This document shows, in pieces, positions 36,346 to 47,963 of a stretch of 64,000 nt of DNA (position 1 is its first letter; every line of letters begins with the position of its first letter). The notes beneath the pieces were generated by a model. The model searched no databases. It was not told the origin of the DNA and was given only the letters and a program-made list of their open reading frames with translations. This DNA is from Ottelia alismoides (Eukaryota; Streptophyta; Magnoliopsida; Alismatales; Hydrocharitaceae). The stretch lies in assembly GCA_037367405.1 (NCBI GenBank), contig JAZKJV010009328.1:310001-374000 (forward strand), read 5' to 3'. The position numbers and the translations under genes are program-made.

Positions 36346-39300
36346 GTGTTGCAGGCTCAAATCTGCTTAATGATCAACTCAATGGAATCACTGAAGAACA
36401 AGCCTACAATTCTGGCAATCGTACGAGGTACCGTAACTATTCATGGTTTTTCAGTACATGCCTTGTTTGATTTTGGTGCTTCACATTCATTTATTGCTCA
36501 ACGGTTAGTACCCACTTTGGGTAAGTTCCCAGTAGAAGTGCAACAATACTATTTGATCAAAGGACCGAGAGGGCAAGTATTTATAATCCAAGAAATCCTG
36601 GATGAATGTGTAGTACTAATAGCACGACATCAGTTACCTATCTCACTACTACTAATTGAAATGGATAACTTTGATCTCATCCTGGGGACAGACTGGCTAG
36701 AAAGGCATCATGCATGCTTTGACAGTTTCCAAAAGACAGTAATTTTCACCTTCCTAACTCAACAGAGTTCCAGTTCATTGGAAAGATATCCAATGACAAT
36801 GTCGAATATATCTCTACTCTAAATGCACAACAGTTGTTAGAGCAAGGGTGCCAAGGTATGTTTATCCTATGTAACCACTACATTAGGGTCAGATAGAATG
36901 ATAGAAGATGTACATATAGTGTGCGAGTTTACTATTATATTTCTAGATGAACTACCTAGATTACCACTTGAGTGAGAGATTGAATTTGAAATCTCTCTCA
37001 CACCTGATACTCATCCTATAACTATCCCTCCATATAGGATGGCACCGACTGCGTTGCGAGAGTTAAAGGTACAATTAAAAGAACTGTTAGACAAAGGCTT
37101 CATTCGTCCTAGTACTTCACCATGGGATGCACATGTTTTGTTTGTAAGGAAGAAGGATGTGTCATTGGGATTGTGCATTGACTATAGATAGCTAAACAAT
37201 AGGAGGATAAAGAACAAGTATCCTCTCCCAATAATAGATGATCTCTTTGACCAGTTGCACGGTTCAACTGTGTATTCCAAGATTGACTGAAGATATGGAT
37301 ACCATCAGTTGAAAATTAAAGATGCAGATATCTCCAAGATAGACTTTCGAACTAGATATGGACATTATGAATTCTTAGTTATGCCTTTTGGACTGACAAT
37401 GCCCCAACAATTTCATGGATCTCATGAATAGGTATTCAAGGAGTTCCTAGACCATTTTGTAGTAGTATTTCTTGATGACATGCTTATTTACTCTAAGGAT
37501 AAGTACCAGCAAGAACACAATCTCCAGCAAGCACTTGAAACACTAAGGAAGAACAAATTGTATGCTAAATATAGCAAATGCGACGTCTGGTTGTTCAAAG
37601 TATCCTTCTTGGGTCATATTATTTCTGGGGAAGGCATATCAGTTGATCCTACAAAGGTTATGTGCGGTCATGAGTTGGGAACGTCCAAAGACTATTACAG
37701 ATTATGATCTTTTCTGGGTCTAGCTTGGTATTAAAGAAAATTTGTAAATGACATTTCACAAATAGTGTTGCCAATGACTAGGCTGACTCATAAGGAAGTC
37801 ATTCATATGGTCTGATGCGTGTGAAGCTGGCTTTCAGACACTGAAAGAATGTACAACACCTACACCTATCCTTACTCTACCCTCAGGGACTGAAGGGTTT
37901 ATAGTGTACACTGATGCATCTAAAGGAGGACTTGGGGTAGTTCTTATGAAACATGGTAAGGTAGTTTCTTATGCATCGTGACAACTCAGGACACATGAAA
38001 GGAACTACCCGACACGTGACCTTGAATTAGTTGTCGTGGTCTTTGTTTTACAAATATGGAGACACTACCTCTATGGTATTACTTTGAAATCTTCACTGAT
38101 CATAAAAGCTATATGTTTGATCATAAAGAGCTTAATATAAGACAGAGGCGGTGGATAGATCTATTGATAGACTATGATTGCACCATCTCCTACCACCATA
38201 GTACGAGAAATGTCGTAGCAGATGCCCTTAGCGAAAGAACTTATTCACCTAGGTTGGTGAGTGCTATCCACTTATGGGGTTTACTAGCAATGTTTGAGTG
38301 AATGGAAACCAATTGATAGTAGTGTTGATACTATAACTATTCCTCATCGATACAAACTAGAGATCTAGGATAGAATAAAGAAAGGACAGGAGAATGATCC
38401 ATTCGTTAAAGACTTGAGACAACAAGTTGAGAAGAATGAGATAGAGGGATTCCATATACAAGTTGGGTTACTGTATAACCATTAAGAGTGTGTGTACCAA
38501 ACACACCCGAATTGAGGAAGGAAATCTTATGTGAGGCTCATTGCTCCAGAGTATCTATTCATCCAGGAATTACGAAGATGTATAAGGATATCGTTCATAC
38601 TTTTGGTGGCCGGGAATGAAGAAAGATGTTGCTGAGTTTGTGAATTCATGTTTCACTTACCAACATATAAAGGCTTCACATCAAAATCCACCAAGATTTT
38701 TGCAACCTCTCCCTATCCCTGAATGGTAATGGGAAAGCATTTCCATGGACTTCGTTACTGGCTTACCTCAGACGACTGGTGGTAAAGATAGTATATGGGT
38801 TATAATAGATCGTATGACCAAGGTAGCACACTTTATTCTAATAAGCTTATCTTCCACTCTGGACTAGCTTGTTGTGTTATATATTATACATGTGATCGGT
38901 CTTTATGGTATCCCAAAGGAAGTAGTTTTCGATCGAGATTCACGATTCACCTCACATTATTGGGAGAACTTCATGAAAGCTTTATGTACACAGTTATGCT
39001 TGAGCACTGCATATCATCCACGAACAGATGGCCAATCAGAACGTATGATTCAGATGCTAGAGGATATGCAAAAAGTATATGCCTTAGAATGGAAGGGATC
39101 ATGGATTAAACATTTGCCTCTTATAGAATTCATCTACAACATAGTTATCATGCAAGTATTGGCATGGATCCATTTGAAGCACAATATGGATGCAGGTGTA
39201 CTACTCCTCTATGTTGGCAAGAGGTTGGAATAAAGAACCTTTATGATTCATATCGACTTCAGGAGACACAAAAAGCTGTAGAGCTTGCTCGAAAAAGACT

Positions 39301-39790
39301 ATTGATTGCTCAAAGTCGCTAGAAAAGCTATAGTGATGCTATGCGAAAAGATCTTGACTTTGAAGTAGGTGGCTATGTATTTCACAAAGTATCGCCTACG
39401 CAGGGAATTCAGATGTTTGGCTTGCATGGGAAGTTCGCACCCAGGTTCGTGGGTCCCTTTGAAATTATTCAGCTGATTGGGAAAGTTGCATATATACTTG
39501 TACTTTCTCCATGCCTTTCGGCCATACATGAGTATTTTCATGTATCAAATATGAGAAAGTATATAAGAATCATGAGCATAAGATAAGCTATGATGGTTTG
39601 CATGTTGAGCCAGACTTGACATACCTTGAAATACCTATGCAAAAACTAGACAGGGATATTAAGAAGTTGAGGAATTAAAAAGTACCTCTAGTTAACGTAT
39701 TATGGGGGACCAAGAATTTCAAGAAGCCACATGGGACCTGGGATAGATATGAGAGAAAAATACCCATATTTTTTTGAATGATAACATTAC
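36346..39790 (+). pseudogene. pol: Chromovirus pol with C-terminal chromodomain
   Basis: Protease: active site F-D-F-G-A-S-H-S-F (36466-36492), with Phe where Ser or Thr is expected. Reverse transcriptase: about 37000-37700, with C-I-D-Y-R, M-P-F-G-L and F-L-D-D (37468-37479); TAG 37189, TGA 37288 and a TAG near 37429 interrupt it. RNase H: Y-T-D-A-S at 37907-37921. Integrase: zinc region 38520-38670, core D-F-V-T-G-L-P (around 38749), D-R-D-S-R-F-T (around 38933), glutamate at Q-S-E-R (around 39030), G-P-F motif near 39450. Chromodomain remnant: about 39600-39780, with P-L-V-N-V-L-W followed by a T-W-D-R-Y segment. Chromodomains bind modified histones and direct integration into heterochromatin. 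Many stops and frameshifts. Confidence 0.9.
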
Positions 39791-39889
39791 GTATTGTGTA
39801 TATCTTCATTATAAATGAAATGACGTTCATTCTCTTTAAGGTTGTTATGGTTTCAATCCTCTTTAAGATTGGTATGCCTGCATTTCAAG

Positions 39890-39925
39890 TCTCAAGGGCG
39901 AGATTTCCTTTAAGGTTGTTATAAT
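39890..39925 (+). promoter_or_regulatory. Chromovirus PPT region (degenerate)
   Basis: AAGGGCGAGATTTCCTTTAAGG stands just before the 3' LTR at 39926. It resembles the usual chromovirus segment that ends in a G run, but the purine run beside the LTR is lost (GTTGTTATAAT). A similar TCTCTTTAAGGTTGTTATGG lies at 39830-39850, suggesting a small duplication. Confidence 0.6.
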
Positions 39926-41231
39926 TGTAAAGCCTTGAACTTGGTCTCTCTTGGGTACTATATCAGAAGATCCATCTCATCAAGAGGAAATCAACAAAAT
40001 TTGTTTAGTGTAAATCAGACTTCATTTCGAACTTTTATAATTTTTGGGAAGAATGATAAGTAAGAAGATAAGATGTCATTAACTTTTAATGGTCATCATT
40101 AAGACTAATTAAACATGATTAAAGAAACTAAATGGATTGAAGATCGCTATCGATCATTAAAGAACACTAATCAATGGTTAGCAAAAGTTAAATCGTGATT
40201 GGTCAAAGTTAATCATAATTAGCGCCAACTAAGCATCATTAATGAATCTAGAATCTTCTGGAAAATTTCCAAGTTAAGCCTTAAGTTTCGGATAAGCTTT
40301 GGTTGAAACCATGGGCCAAAACCATAGGCTATTAATCATGGTTAAGGGTTAAACTAAAGTTTACTAACCATGGTTAGCGGTTTTTTGAAGCATATAAATA
40401 ACCCCCCACCCATTCATTCTCTACTATTTTCATTACCACCACTACCCCGAGGGTTAAGTTCGAGAGGTTGGGAGGAGGAGAGGGAGGTGGGGAAGGAGTG
40501 CTAGTTAAGCTTTACCGGGAGGATGAGGAGGAGGAAGGTACAATCCTCTCCTAGTTGGCTTTGTAAGTAAGCTTTAACTTTAGCTAGGTTTTTTATTCAT
40601 TTTCTTTTTCCATCTTAGTTTTCATTCATCTTCCTTGATTCGTTTTCTGTTATGCTTTGAGGAGAAATCTGTGTAATACCCAACTTAGGTGTGGGGGGCT
40701 ATGCATGTCAGTGAACCCTGTGATTCTTCACACCTTCACTCACATAAGACGTGTGATGTCTACCGATTCTCCATTTCTTATAATTTCATTACATTCTTTT
40801 GGTTTCGTTATTGTTTTCTTGTCGGTGATTTTATAGAGGAAATTCTTTCTATTTTTTCTTTAAAAATATGTCCCATATAAGGGGAAATTAAGCTGAAATT
40901 TTCATAGAAATATATCCCATATAAGGGGAAACTCTGCCGATTTTTTCCAAGAAATATCAACCCATATAAGGGGAAGCTCTGCTAAAATTTTGAGAAAAAA
41001 TATGTTCTTTGCGTTATCCATGTTCTTCATATGTTCTTAGCATTCTTCGTGTGTTCTTCGTTCGTTCTTCGTGTTCTTGGCACGTTCTTAGTGTTCTTGA
41101 TACGAAAATGAAATTCGATCATTTCAGGAGCCACAAATCATCCTTCCTGAAAAAGAATCACGATAAAGTGTTGCATATGCGAGAGAGAGCTCGATTAGGT
41201 AACAAAATCCATCCGTTTGCTATTGGGTTTT
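39926..41231 (+). repeat. Chromovirus 3' LTR, first part
   Basis: It starts TGTAAAGCCTTGAAC and is collinear with 12563-13905. It has a well kept TATAAATA box at 40393-40400 and the same tandem arrays as the 5' LTR. A solo Athila LTR interrupts it after 41231, and it resumes at 44885. Confidence 0.92.
40393..40400 (+). promoter_or_regulatory. Chromovirus LTR TATA box
   Basis: TATAAATA is followed by a C run and then CATTCATTCTCTAC, a common layout for a plant LTR promoter. The 5' LTR copy (13053-13062) has lost the box. Confidence 0.65.
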
Positions 41232-44200
41232 TGTTGAACGTGATTTATCGTGGGTCTAAAGTAATCCACACAAGGCGGGATCACAATGTCGCTGAGGCGA
41301 CCCGCAAGAAATCCCAATTCAAACAACAATTAATCCACAACAGAGATCAAACAATGAAAAGCGGTGCGGACTTAAAATTTATTATAACTCTACAAAATGT
41401 GTGTATAGTGCAAGTAGTGTAGAGTGTCGACACAGGGAATAAGCAGGATAGATCAAGGAAGTAATGCTCCAAAAATGAATGTGATCAAATGTCTATACAA
41501 GTACTATGTTTTTGTGGGTTTTTAATTTTATAGTTTTTTTATTTTTTAATTTTATATTTTTATATTTTGATTTTTAATTTGCTAATTTTGTATTTTATTT
41601 TTATATTTTATATTTTTGTATTTTCTTTTTCTTTTAATAAAGATATAATATATATAAGGAATATATATACACTAGAGATAAAAGATAGATAAAAGTAGGG
41701 AAAAATATTCAAAATACAAGAAATAAAGTGTTTTTGTGATTTTTATATTTTTCAGATGTTTTTATGATTTTTCTAGATTTTTTATATTTTTTTGGGGTAT
41801 TTTTAAAGGCAAAAATACTAGAAAACAGTAAACAAAATTGCTGGCCGAAATTAAATTAAGGACGAAAAATATCAAACGGATTCCAAAACTCCTCAAATTA
41901 ATTTTAAAATAAATATAATAGAATAAAGAAAATAAGGAAATAGAAATTATATTTTTAGGATTTTTTAGGAATTTTTAATATTTTTATGAAGGATTTTGGG
42001 GTTTTATAATTTTTAGGAGTTTTCTTTTGTAATTTTTAGTGATTTTTTGATTGAAATTAAAAGATATATAAACACACAAAATATAATTTTTTTTTGAATT
42101 TTTCAAAGACGTTTTCTAATTTTTATGTATTTTCTAATGCAAATAGTGCTGAAAATGCATGTTTTTGAATTTTTATAAAGATTAAAATGCAATAAAAATG
42201 CAAAATAAAAATATGACGTGTAAGATTAACAAAACAGAAACACAATGTTATTTTTTGGGGAATTTTTAGAGTTTTATAGATGCATGGAATAAATAGAGAC
42301 AACAAAGAGAAACTACACTACTTGCAAAGGTTAAAATGTAATTATGCGGAAGTGCGAGGAACAAAGTGCAATATTCCCAGAAATTATATAATTGAATAAA
42401 AACATTTCAGGACCAATTATAAATACTCAAGCTATAGGCCCTTCCCCGCAAAATTGCCAAGACACTCGTGACAAGCACGTGCGTATGGTGAGGACCCAAA
42501 CGTTATATATCAAACTTTAGGGACTAAATTGCAAAATGTCCAAAAACTAAATAACAACCAAGGGAACTTTATATCCTAATTATTAATTACAAAATATAGC
42601 AAGGGCAATAGTTGCAAAATACCCTTTCTGAGTCGATCGGACGGCGGATGGAATTTCATTTATGCCACGTGTCACGACGACAGGGTCTGATGGCGGTTCG
42701 CGCGGAGGGCTCAGATTAGATCTTCAAACGGGGATCAATGGCTGAGGTTGCGCGTGATCCAACGGCTGCTGCGGACCTGGGCGGTGGGAATTGATTCGAC
42801 TGCAGAGACGCTATCGGGAAGAACAGGGAAGAACCGTCGGCGAGGCGATCTTTCCTGCCTCCGATCTCCCTCCTCCGACACACTGCGTAGCTCCAAAATC
42901 GTCATCGAAGTTCCTGCGGGTGTCTTCTACACGCCTAGGGCTTCAAAAGTGGCCGACGTCCACCGGAGTGCACCAGCGACAGAGGCGGCGCAAAGCGGCC
43001 CCAGGTGCTTCCGGTGAGCCTCCAAAAATGCCCCAAACGAACACGATGCTCCAAACCTCAAGGGAACGAGTTAAGAAGACCACGGGCAAAATGATGTGAC
43101 CTTTCAGAGGAGAAATGGCGGAGATGGCGTGAGTTGAGGAACTCGTCGGAGCTCCGGCGAGGGGTGATGTGGGTGATTGGTAAGAGGTCAGACAAAATGC
43201 AAGGTGGATAGAAGTTCCTACAACTAAGGATAATATAAAAACACAAGAAAAAGCAAATAAAAAGCGATCATCAAGGGTAATATACCCGAGATGAACCTCA
43301 TGGCGGCGTGGACGTCGGAGATGATGGTGGAGCCACCTCGGCCTTCTTCTGGCCTCACGCGAAGGAGCTGGAGGCTCCCCTGTCACGGGAGTTAATCCGG
43401 AGCTCCATGGAGAGGATCCAAACTAGGGGAAAAAGGGTTCAAATTCCAGAAGAAGGTCAAGGGGGTTTCTGAAGAAGATGGCTCTGGTGGCTCGAAGAAC
43501 TAGGCTTCTGGAGCGACGCAGCGATGTGTGACCCAAGGAGAGCTGCCAACGTGCATCCTCGATCAATGGGGAACAAAAGTAAAGAAGTGATCCATACGAT
43601 ATAGCGAAAGACGAAGCCTCGAAAAATCCGCAAAATAGAGCCAAAACTTGGTTCTAACAGAGCTACAGGGGGCGGGTCAGGCGGGTCAACTCTCGGACCC
43701 TCCTGGTTGGTCCACGTGGACCAACTAGGAAAACCCTGCGAAAAAGATTTAAAAAATCATTTAAAAATAGTAAATGAATTTATTAATTTATTATTAAAAA
43801 AATGTTTATTATTTTCTAGATTATTCTATTATGATTTTTATTTATTTTTATGAGGTGTAAAAATACAAGTTACCTTTTTAGGCCTATATAGGTATATATC
43901 TATATATTTTACTAATTTATTTTTATTTTGTATATTCAACTTTATTGTTTTTGTTTATTACTTTATAAATTTATAAAACATTTTTATACACTTAAATATA
44001 TTTTCATTTTATTTTTCTGAAGTGTTTTGTACACTAAATAAAATAGAAGTATTAATTTTATAGGTAGTTGTTCAGGTATTATACCTAGGTGTTTTATGCA
44101 CGTGTTTTATTTTTGAGTTTTTATTAATGTTTTAATTCTAGTTTTAGTATACATATGTATATATATTACAAATAATATTTATAAAAGTATAAAAATAAGC

Positions 44201-44879
44201 AATTATAAAAATAATGAATAAATAATAAAATGAATATTTTAATCTGTACAAGTATATTATAGGGGTCCAAAACTCAACTTTCAAATTGTAGCTCCGCAAA
44301 ATGCGAGACCACCTTAATTAAATAGTTTATTAAAATTTATATACAATTAAAGGTGATTTTGAGACATTTCGACTTTTTATTTGAGAGATACAGGTCTGGG
44401 AAGTTGGGATTCTGGAATTTTATTTAGACCATAACTTTTTATCTGTACTTTATTTTTGTATCAAATCAATTTTCTATTTTTCTATATTTAATTATCTACA
44501 ACTTTCATGTACAAAGTTTATTTATTTGAGGTAAAAAGTAGAACCAAAAATATGTCCCAAAATGAATAAAGAATGGATAAAATAAAAGGGAATTTTATTG
44601 TATTTTGACCCTTATCTCCCCCTACTTTATTTCTTATCGACCTAGTCATCGAGATGCCTAGGTCTCGGGGTTTCGAGTCATAAAATATTTGAAATATTTT
44701 ATTATTTTTCTTTTCTTTTCTTTATTCTATTATTTTGGCGTTAAAAATCGTATTTTATACACTATTTACACAATGATGTATGGATGATAAAATGCGTGAA
44801 TTAACGTTATTGACACGCATTTACTAGGGTTTTTAAGGCCAAAATGAAAGAATAAAGATGATGAAACGTAGATTCATCA
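41232..44879 (-). repeat. Solo Athila-type LTR, minus strand
   Basis: This is a 3648-bp LTR flanked by perfect GTTTT duplications (41227-41231 and 44880-44884). On the minus strand it starts TGATGAATCTACG, continues into TTTGGCCTTAAAAACCCTAG as in the full-length Athila, and ends near a GGTCGCCTCAGCGACATTG segment (about 41290-41308) before CGTTCAACA. It has no internal sequence. Solo LTRs arise by recombination between the two LTRs of one element. Its GC-rich block (about 42630-43730) is at the expected place, with sequence different from the full-length copy. Confidence 0.93.
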
Positions 44880-44884
44880 GTTTT

Positions 44885-46191
44885 CATATGAGATCATTGA
44901 AATTCATGATTTTATGTTCTTCATTAATGAAAAACCCTAATCTAGCTATTTTTGAGAAAATATAAAAAGTTGTGTAATTCCCACTAAAATAGTATCTAAG
45001 CATATAATAGATGCAGTCGCTTGGAAAGTTAGGGTTTGTGAGTTAAAATATAAATAAATATGATTATATATACATATGAATTAATATATATATATATATA
45101 TGTGTGTGTGTAAGTCTATACTCAGTATTGATGAATACGAAAATCGAAGACTTAATGGAAGAATTATATCATGAGAATTGATGTGTATTGAAATAGATCA
45201 TGAAAAGGATCGTGTGTTATGTTAAGATTGACTTGAAGTAGATACTATAGGTCGGGCATGCAACCTGTAGATTTATTAGAAGAACATCTGTATTGGCAGG
45301 CCAAACCTAGGAGATACACAATTGCCTTGATATGTTGAACACGTGAAATAAATTATTTGCAGTGTGTGGTACTCCCCTGCCATTAGGAGGATCGACTGAC
45401 TGAAGATGTGATCGTGCCATATGGAAGCATGGGTGGTTTGATAGCAGTTGGGTCATGATAACGTGTATTTAAAGCCGCTAGTATACATAATGAAAGGTTA
45501 TCCTGAGGTTTTAATCAACTGAGTCCTCAAGGATGGTGTGCTCCTTTGTTTGCCAGGCTGGGGTTTGAAACCTTGGTAATAAAAGAAAAGAAATTTGTCA
45601 AGGTAGTATTGAAGGATTGGTTGAGGAAACATGTGGAGGCATAAGCTCACCAGATAAACGCAATCTTTAATCCCAAAGTGACCACAGCTTCAGAGACCAT
45701 GAATGGTGGGGTTCCCCTGGACTAATCCCTGACGTGGAATAGAAGGAATATGACTTAAACTAATGAGAAGGAATGAAATTTTTTGTGATAATAAGTTTTG
45801 AAAAAAATATGCCATTTGTTTGATTTTATCTTCTTCGTTACTTAGCATTCGCTAAATGTTATCCTATGGTTTATGAGAAACCTAATAGGTGTCGGTGAGC
45901 CATCTCAAGGACTTTAGTAATTCAACCAGCCACAGTAGCTTAACTCTATAAGGTAGTTGGTAATATGTTTGTGTATTTCCTTCCAGCTGATGTACATGTA
46001 AATGGTTGTAGTGGGATAGTGTATCATGTAAGCTTTATTTTGTGAATGGAAAAGAATTAAGTACTTCTTTCTTAGTATTTTTAATTGTAGTCTGTTTTTG
46101 AATGTTAGTTGTGATTGTTGAATAAATTATTGTTGAGTAACCATATCCAGATATGGGGAGGATCCAACGACCCGGAATTGGGGTCGTGACA
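44885..46191 (+). repeat. Chromovirus 3' LTR, second part
   Basis: This continues the LTR from TTTTCATATGAGATCATT (compare 13903 onward) to GTGACA. It contains a TA run joined to a TG run (45084-45110) where the 5' LTR has a shorter TA run. Confidence 0.9.
45084..45110. repeat. (TA)n(TG)n microsatellite
   Basis: About eight TA units are followed by five TG units in the 3' LTR. The 5' LTR has only TA units at 14090-14106. Confidence 0.9.
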
Positions 46192-46866
46192 CTCGTTATG
46201 TCAACTCTTTAACCTAAGTTATCTAACACCTCCGAATCTCTATTCCTATGCAAAGGACCTGCATCAAGAGGTCGGTCACATATCAGCCTTTAGAGAATGA
46301 TTGGCATCTCCTTCTCATGTTGAAGATCATCTCTTAACAATCATTTGGCGGTTCTTGATGAGTTCTCAATCTAATTCCTTAGATATCATCCAAGCACCGG
46401 TATCTATGATTCAACCGTTGAATCAACAACTATATGATCATTAAGATGGCCGTGGTATATGACTCTAATTGTACTAAGGGACCTTATAAGTGCATTCCTT
46501 CATTTAATCTCAGACATCGGTCTTAATTTTCTCGATCTCGTTAAGTCAAATCTTTGACCTTACTTATCTGACACCTCCGAATATATATATATTCCTATGC
46601 AGAGGAATTGTATCAAGAGGTCGGTCGGATATCAGCCTTTAGATAAGGATTGCCATCTCCTTCTCAGGCTGGAGATCATCTCTTAACAATCATCTCACGG
46701 TTCTTGATGAGTCCTCAATCTAACTCCTTATATCATTCAAGCACCGGCCTCTATGATTCAACCATTAAATCAACAATTGTATGATCATTAAGATGGCCAT
46801 GTTACATAACCCTAATTGTAGTAAGGGACCATATAAGTGCATTAATTCATTTAATATCAGATAGGA
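46192..46866. repeat. Tandem duplication, about 345 bp unit
   Basis: CTCGTTATGTCAA at 46192 and CTCGTTAAGTCAA at 46537 open two collinear copies. Both share GAGGTCGGTC, TCTTAACAATCAT, GATGAGT and GTAC/GTAG-TAAGGGACC blocks. LTRs C and D have one copy each (50211-50520 and 61320-61630). Confidence 0.88.
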
Positions 46867-46947
46867 GTGAATAAACCAATAACCTTTATTGATATATAAA
46901 AGATTACAATAACATTTATTATAGAAATGGTTTACCTCGGGCTCACA
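46192..46947 (-). repeat. Copia-type LTR B, second segment
   Basis: This continues LTR B after the chromovirus (compare 50205-50540 in C and 61318-61698 in D). In plus coordinates it ends GGGCTCACA at 46947, next to E0 gag. Relative to C and D it carries an extra tandem copy of a unit of about 345 bp. Confidence 0.8.
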
Positions 46948-47638
46948 TGGTTAAAAATTGCCTCTACATGCATCACTCATTAAACCATGCACCTGAAGTT
47001 TGAAATTGCTGAAAAGCGACCATACCAAAATGGTATCTTCCATACCATGATGCAAATATTTTTGTAATATGTCCTTAATTATTTCCCAAGTATCATATAA
47101 TGACTCGTCAAGTAGATGGGAAAAACTCATGGTATATGTCCTCATTTAATTAGTTTTACTCAAAGGGTAGAACTTCTTTAAAAATAGGTCCTTGAACTGG
47201 TTGTAGGTGGTTACTATAACACCTAGGTTTGTCAACCAGTAGTTTGCCTTACCCCCCACGGCAAATGGTAGGCAGCGAGCCTAATATAATCATGGCTAAC
47301 CATGGGGTGCCTAAGGTTAGCACAAATGAGCTCAAAGTATCTTAAGAATGTGTAAGGTTCCTTATTGGCATTCTCGTTAAAATGCAGCAGCAAATTCAAG
47401 AACTGCATCTTCAACTCGTATTCAATCTCAGTTTCTACGGGTCTCAGATAATTCTTCACTCTAAACTATCTCAGGTTGTAAGCCACATCCACGGGTGTAT
47501 CAATCCCTACATTTAATTGTCTAACTTGAGCTCTAAATATAGCATTCTGCTACTCAGATGGAGCTAGCCTAGCTAGAATCACCTGCATGAGGTCCTCACA
47601 TTGTTAATCTTCATTATTCTATTTATTCAAAGGCATCT
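46948..47638 (-). pseudogene. gag: E0 gag, first part
   Basis: Read on the minus strand from about 47638, the protein has Y-E-L-K-M-Q-F-L-N-L-L and N-K-E-P-Y-T-F-L-R-Y-F (47430-47330). It goes on with Y-W-L-T-N-L-G (around 47230), K-F-Y-P-L-S-K (around 47160), D-E-S-L-Y-D-T-W-E (around 47100) and S-D-A-C-R-G (around 46970). These match, in the same order, the capsid motifs of the full-length Athila gag. Frameshifts (one near 47230) and several stops are present. It breaks off at LTR B. The next part of the gene is 10481-10044. Confidence 0.82.
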
Positions 47639-47963
47639 TGAGTGGATCATATAAGAAACCTTAATCAACAAAGGGTTAAAATAAGTCAAGGCTTTTGAAC
47701 TCAAATTAACCTCACTGAGGCGAAGGTCTTCCTCGGTGAGTAGGGAAGAGAGGAAGAGGTTGGTTGGTGTGTGACCGTCAATGAAGTGAATGGACCCGGA
47801 TTCAAGGGTCATGGGTCCAGGAAGGTCCAGGAAGTGAAGGGACCTCAGAAGATGTAATCTTTGGAGGGTTCAATGGTAAGTTTGCGAAATCGAACAAAAA
47901 TCCCCCCAACTATTCATCTTCGATGTTAATAAGGAGCATGAATAAATACGAGATGCAGGGAGA
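47639..47963 (-). other. E0 leader, gag-proximal part
   Basis: This lies between copia LTR C and the start of E0 gag. A short block (around 47710-47740) resembles the gag-proximal leader of the full-length Athila (around 21015-21035). The open frame 47812-47627 has no family match that I recognise. Confidence 0.55.

Larger units (their letters stand above)
12563..46191 (+). mobile_element. Chromovirus (Ty3/gypsy with chromodomain), host of two insertions
   Basis: The 5' LTR is 12563-15002 plus 34787-34963, the internal region is 34964-39925, and the 3' LTR is 39926-41231 plus 44885-46191. Without insertions the LTRs are about 2.6 kb each. Both start TGTAAAGCCTTGAAC and end GTGACA. The flanks are CTCAT (12558-12562) and CTCGT (46192-46196), a 5-bp target duplication with one transition. 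The initiator-Met PBS and C-terminal chromodomain place it among chromoviruses, probably near Tekay/Del. Stops are frequent in every domain. It interrupts LTR B. Confidence 0.92.

Noticed and set aside
46192..46866. CRISPR-like or satellite array
   Set aside because: It has only two units of about 345 bp, and both are homologous to the single unit in LTRs C and D, so it is a local duplication.
10482..46947. Target duplication for LTR B (ATATT against TGGTT)
   Set aside because: Three of five bases differ, so I do not claim it; the LTR borders or the duplication have decayed.
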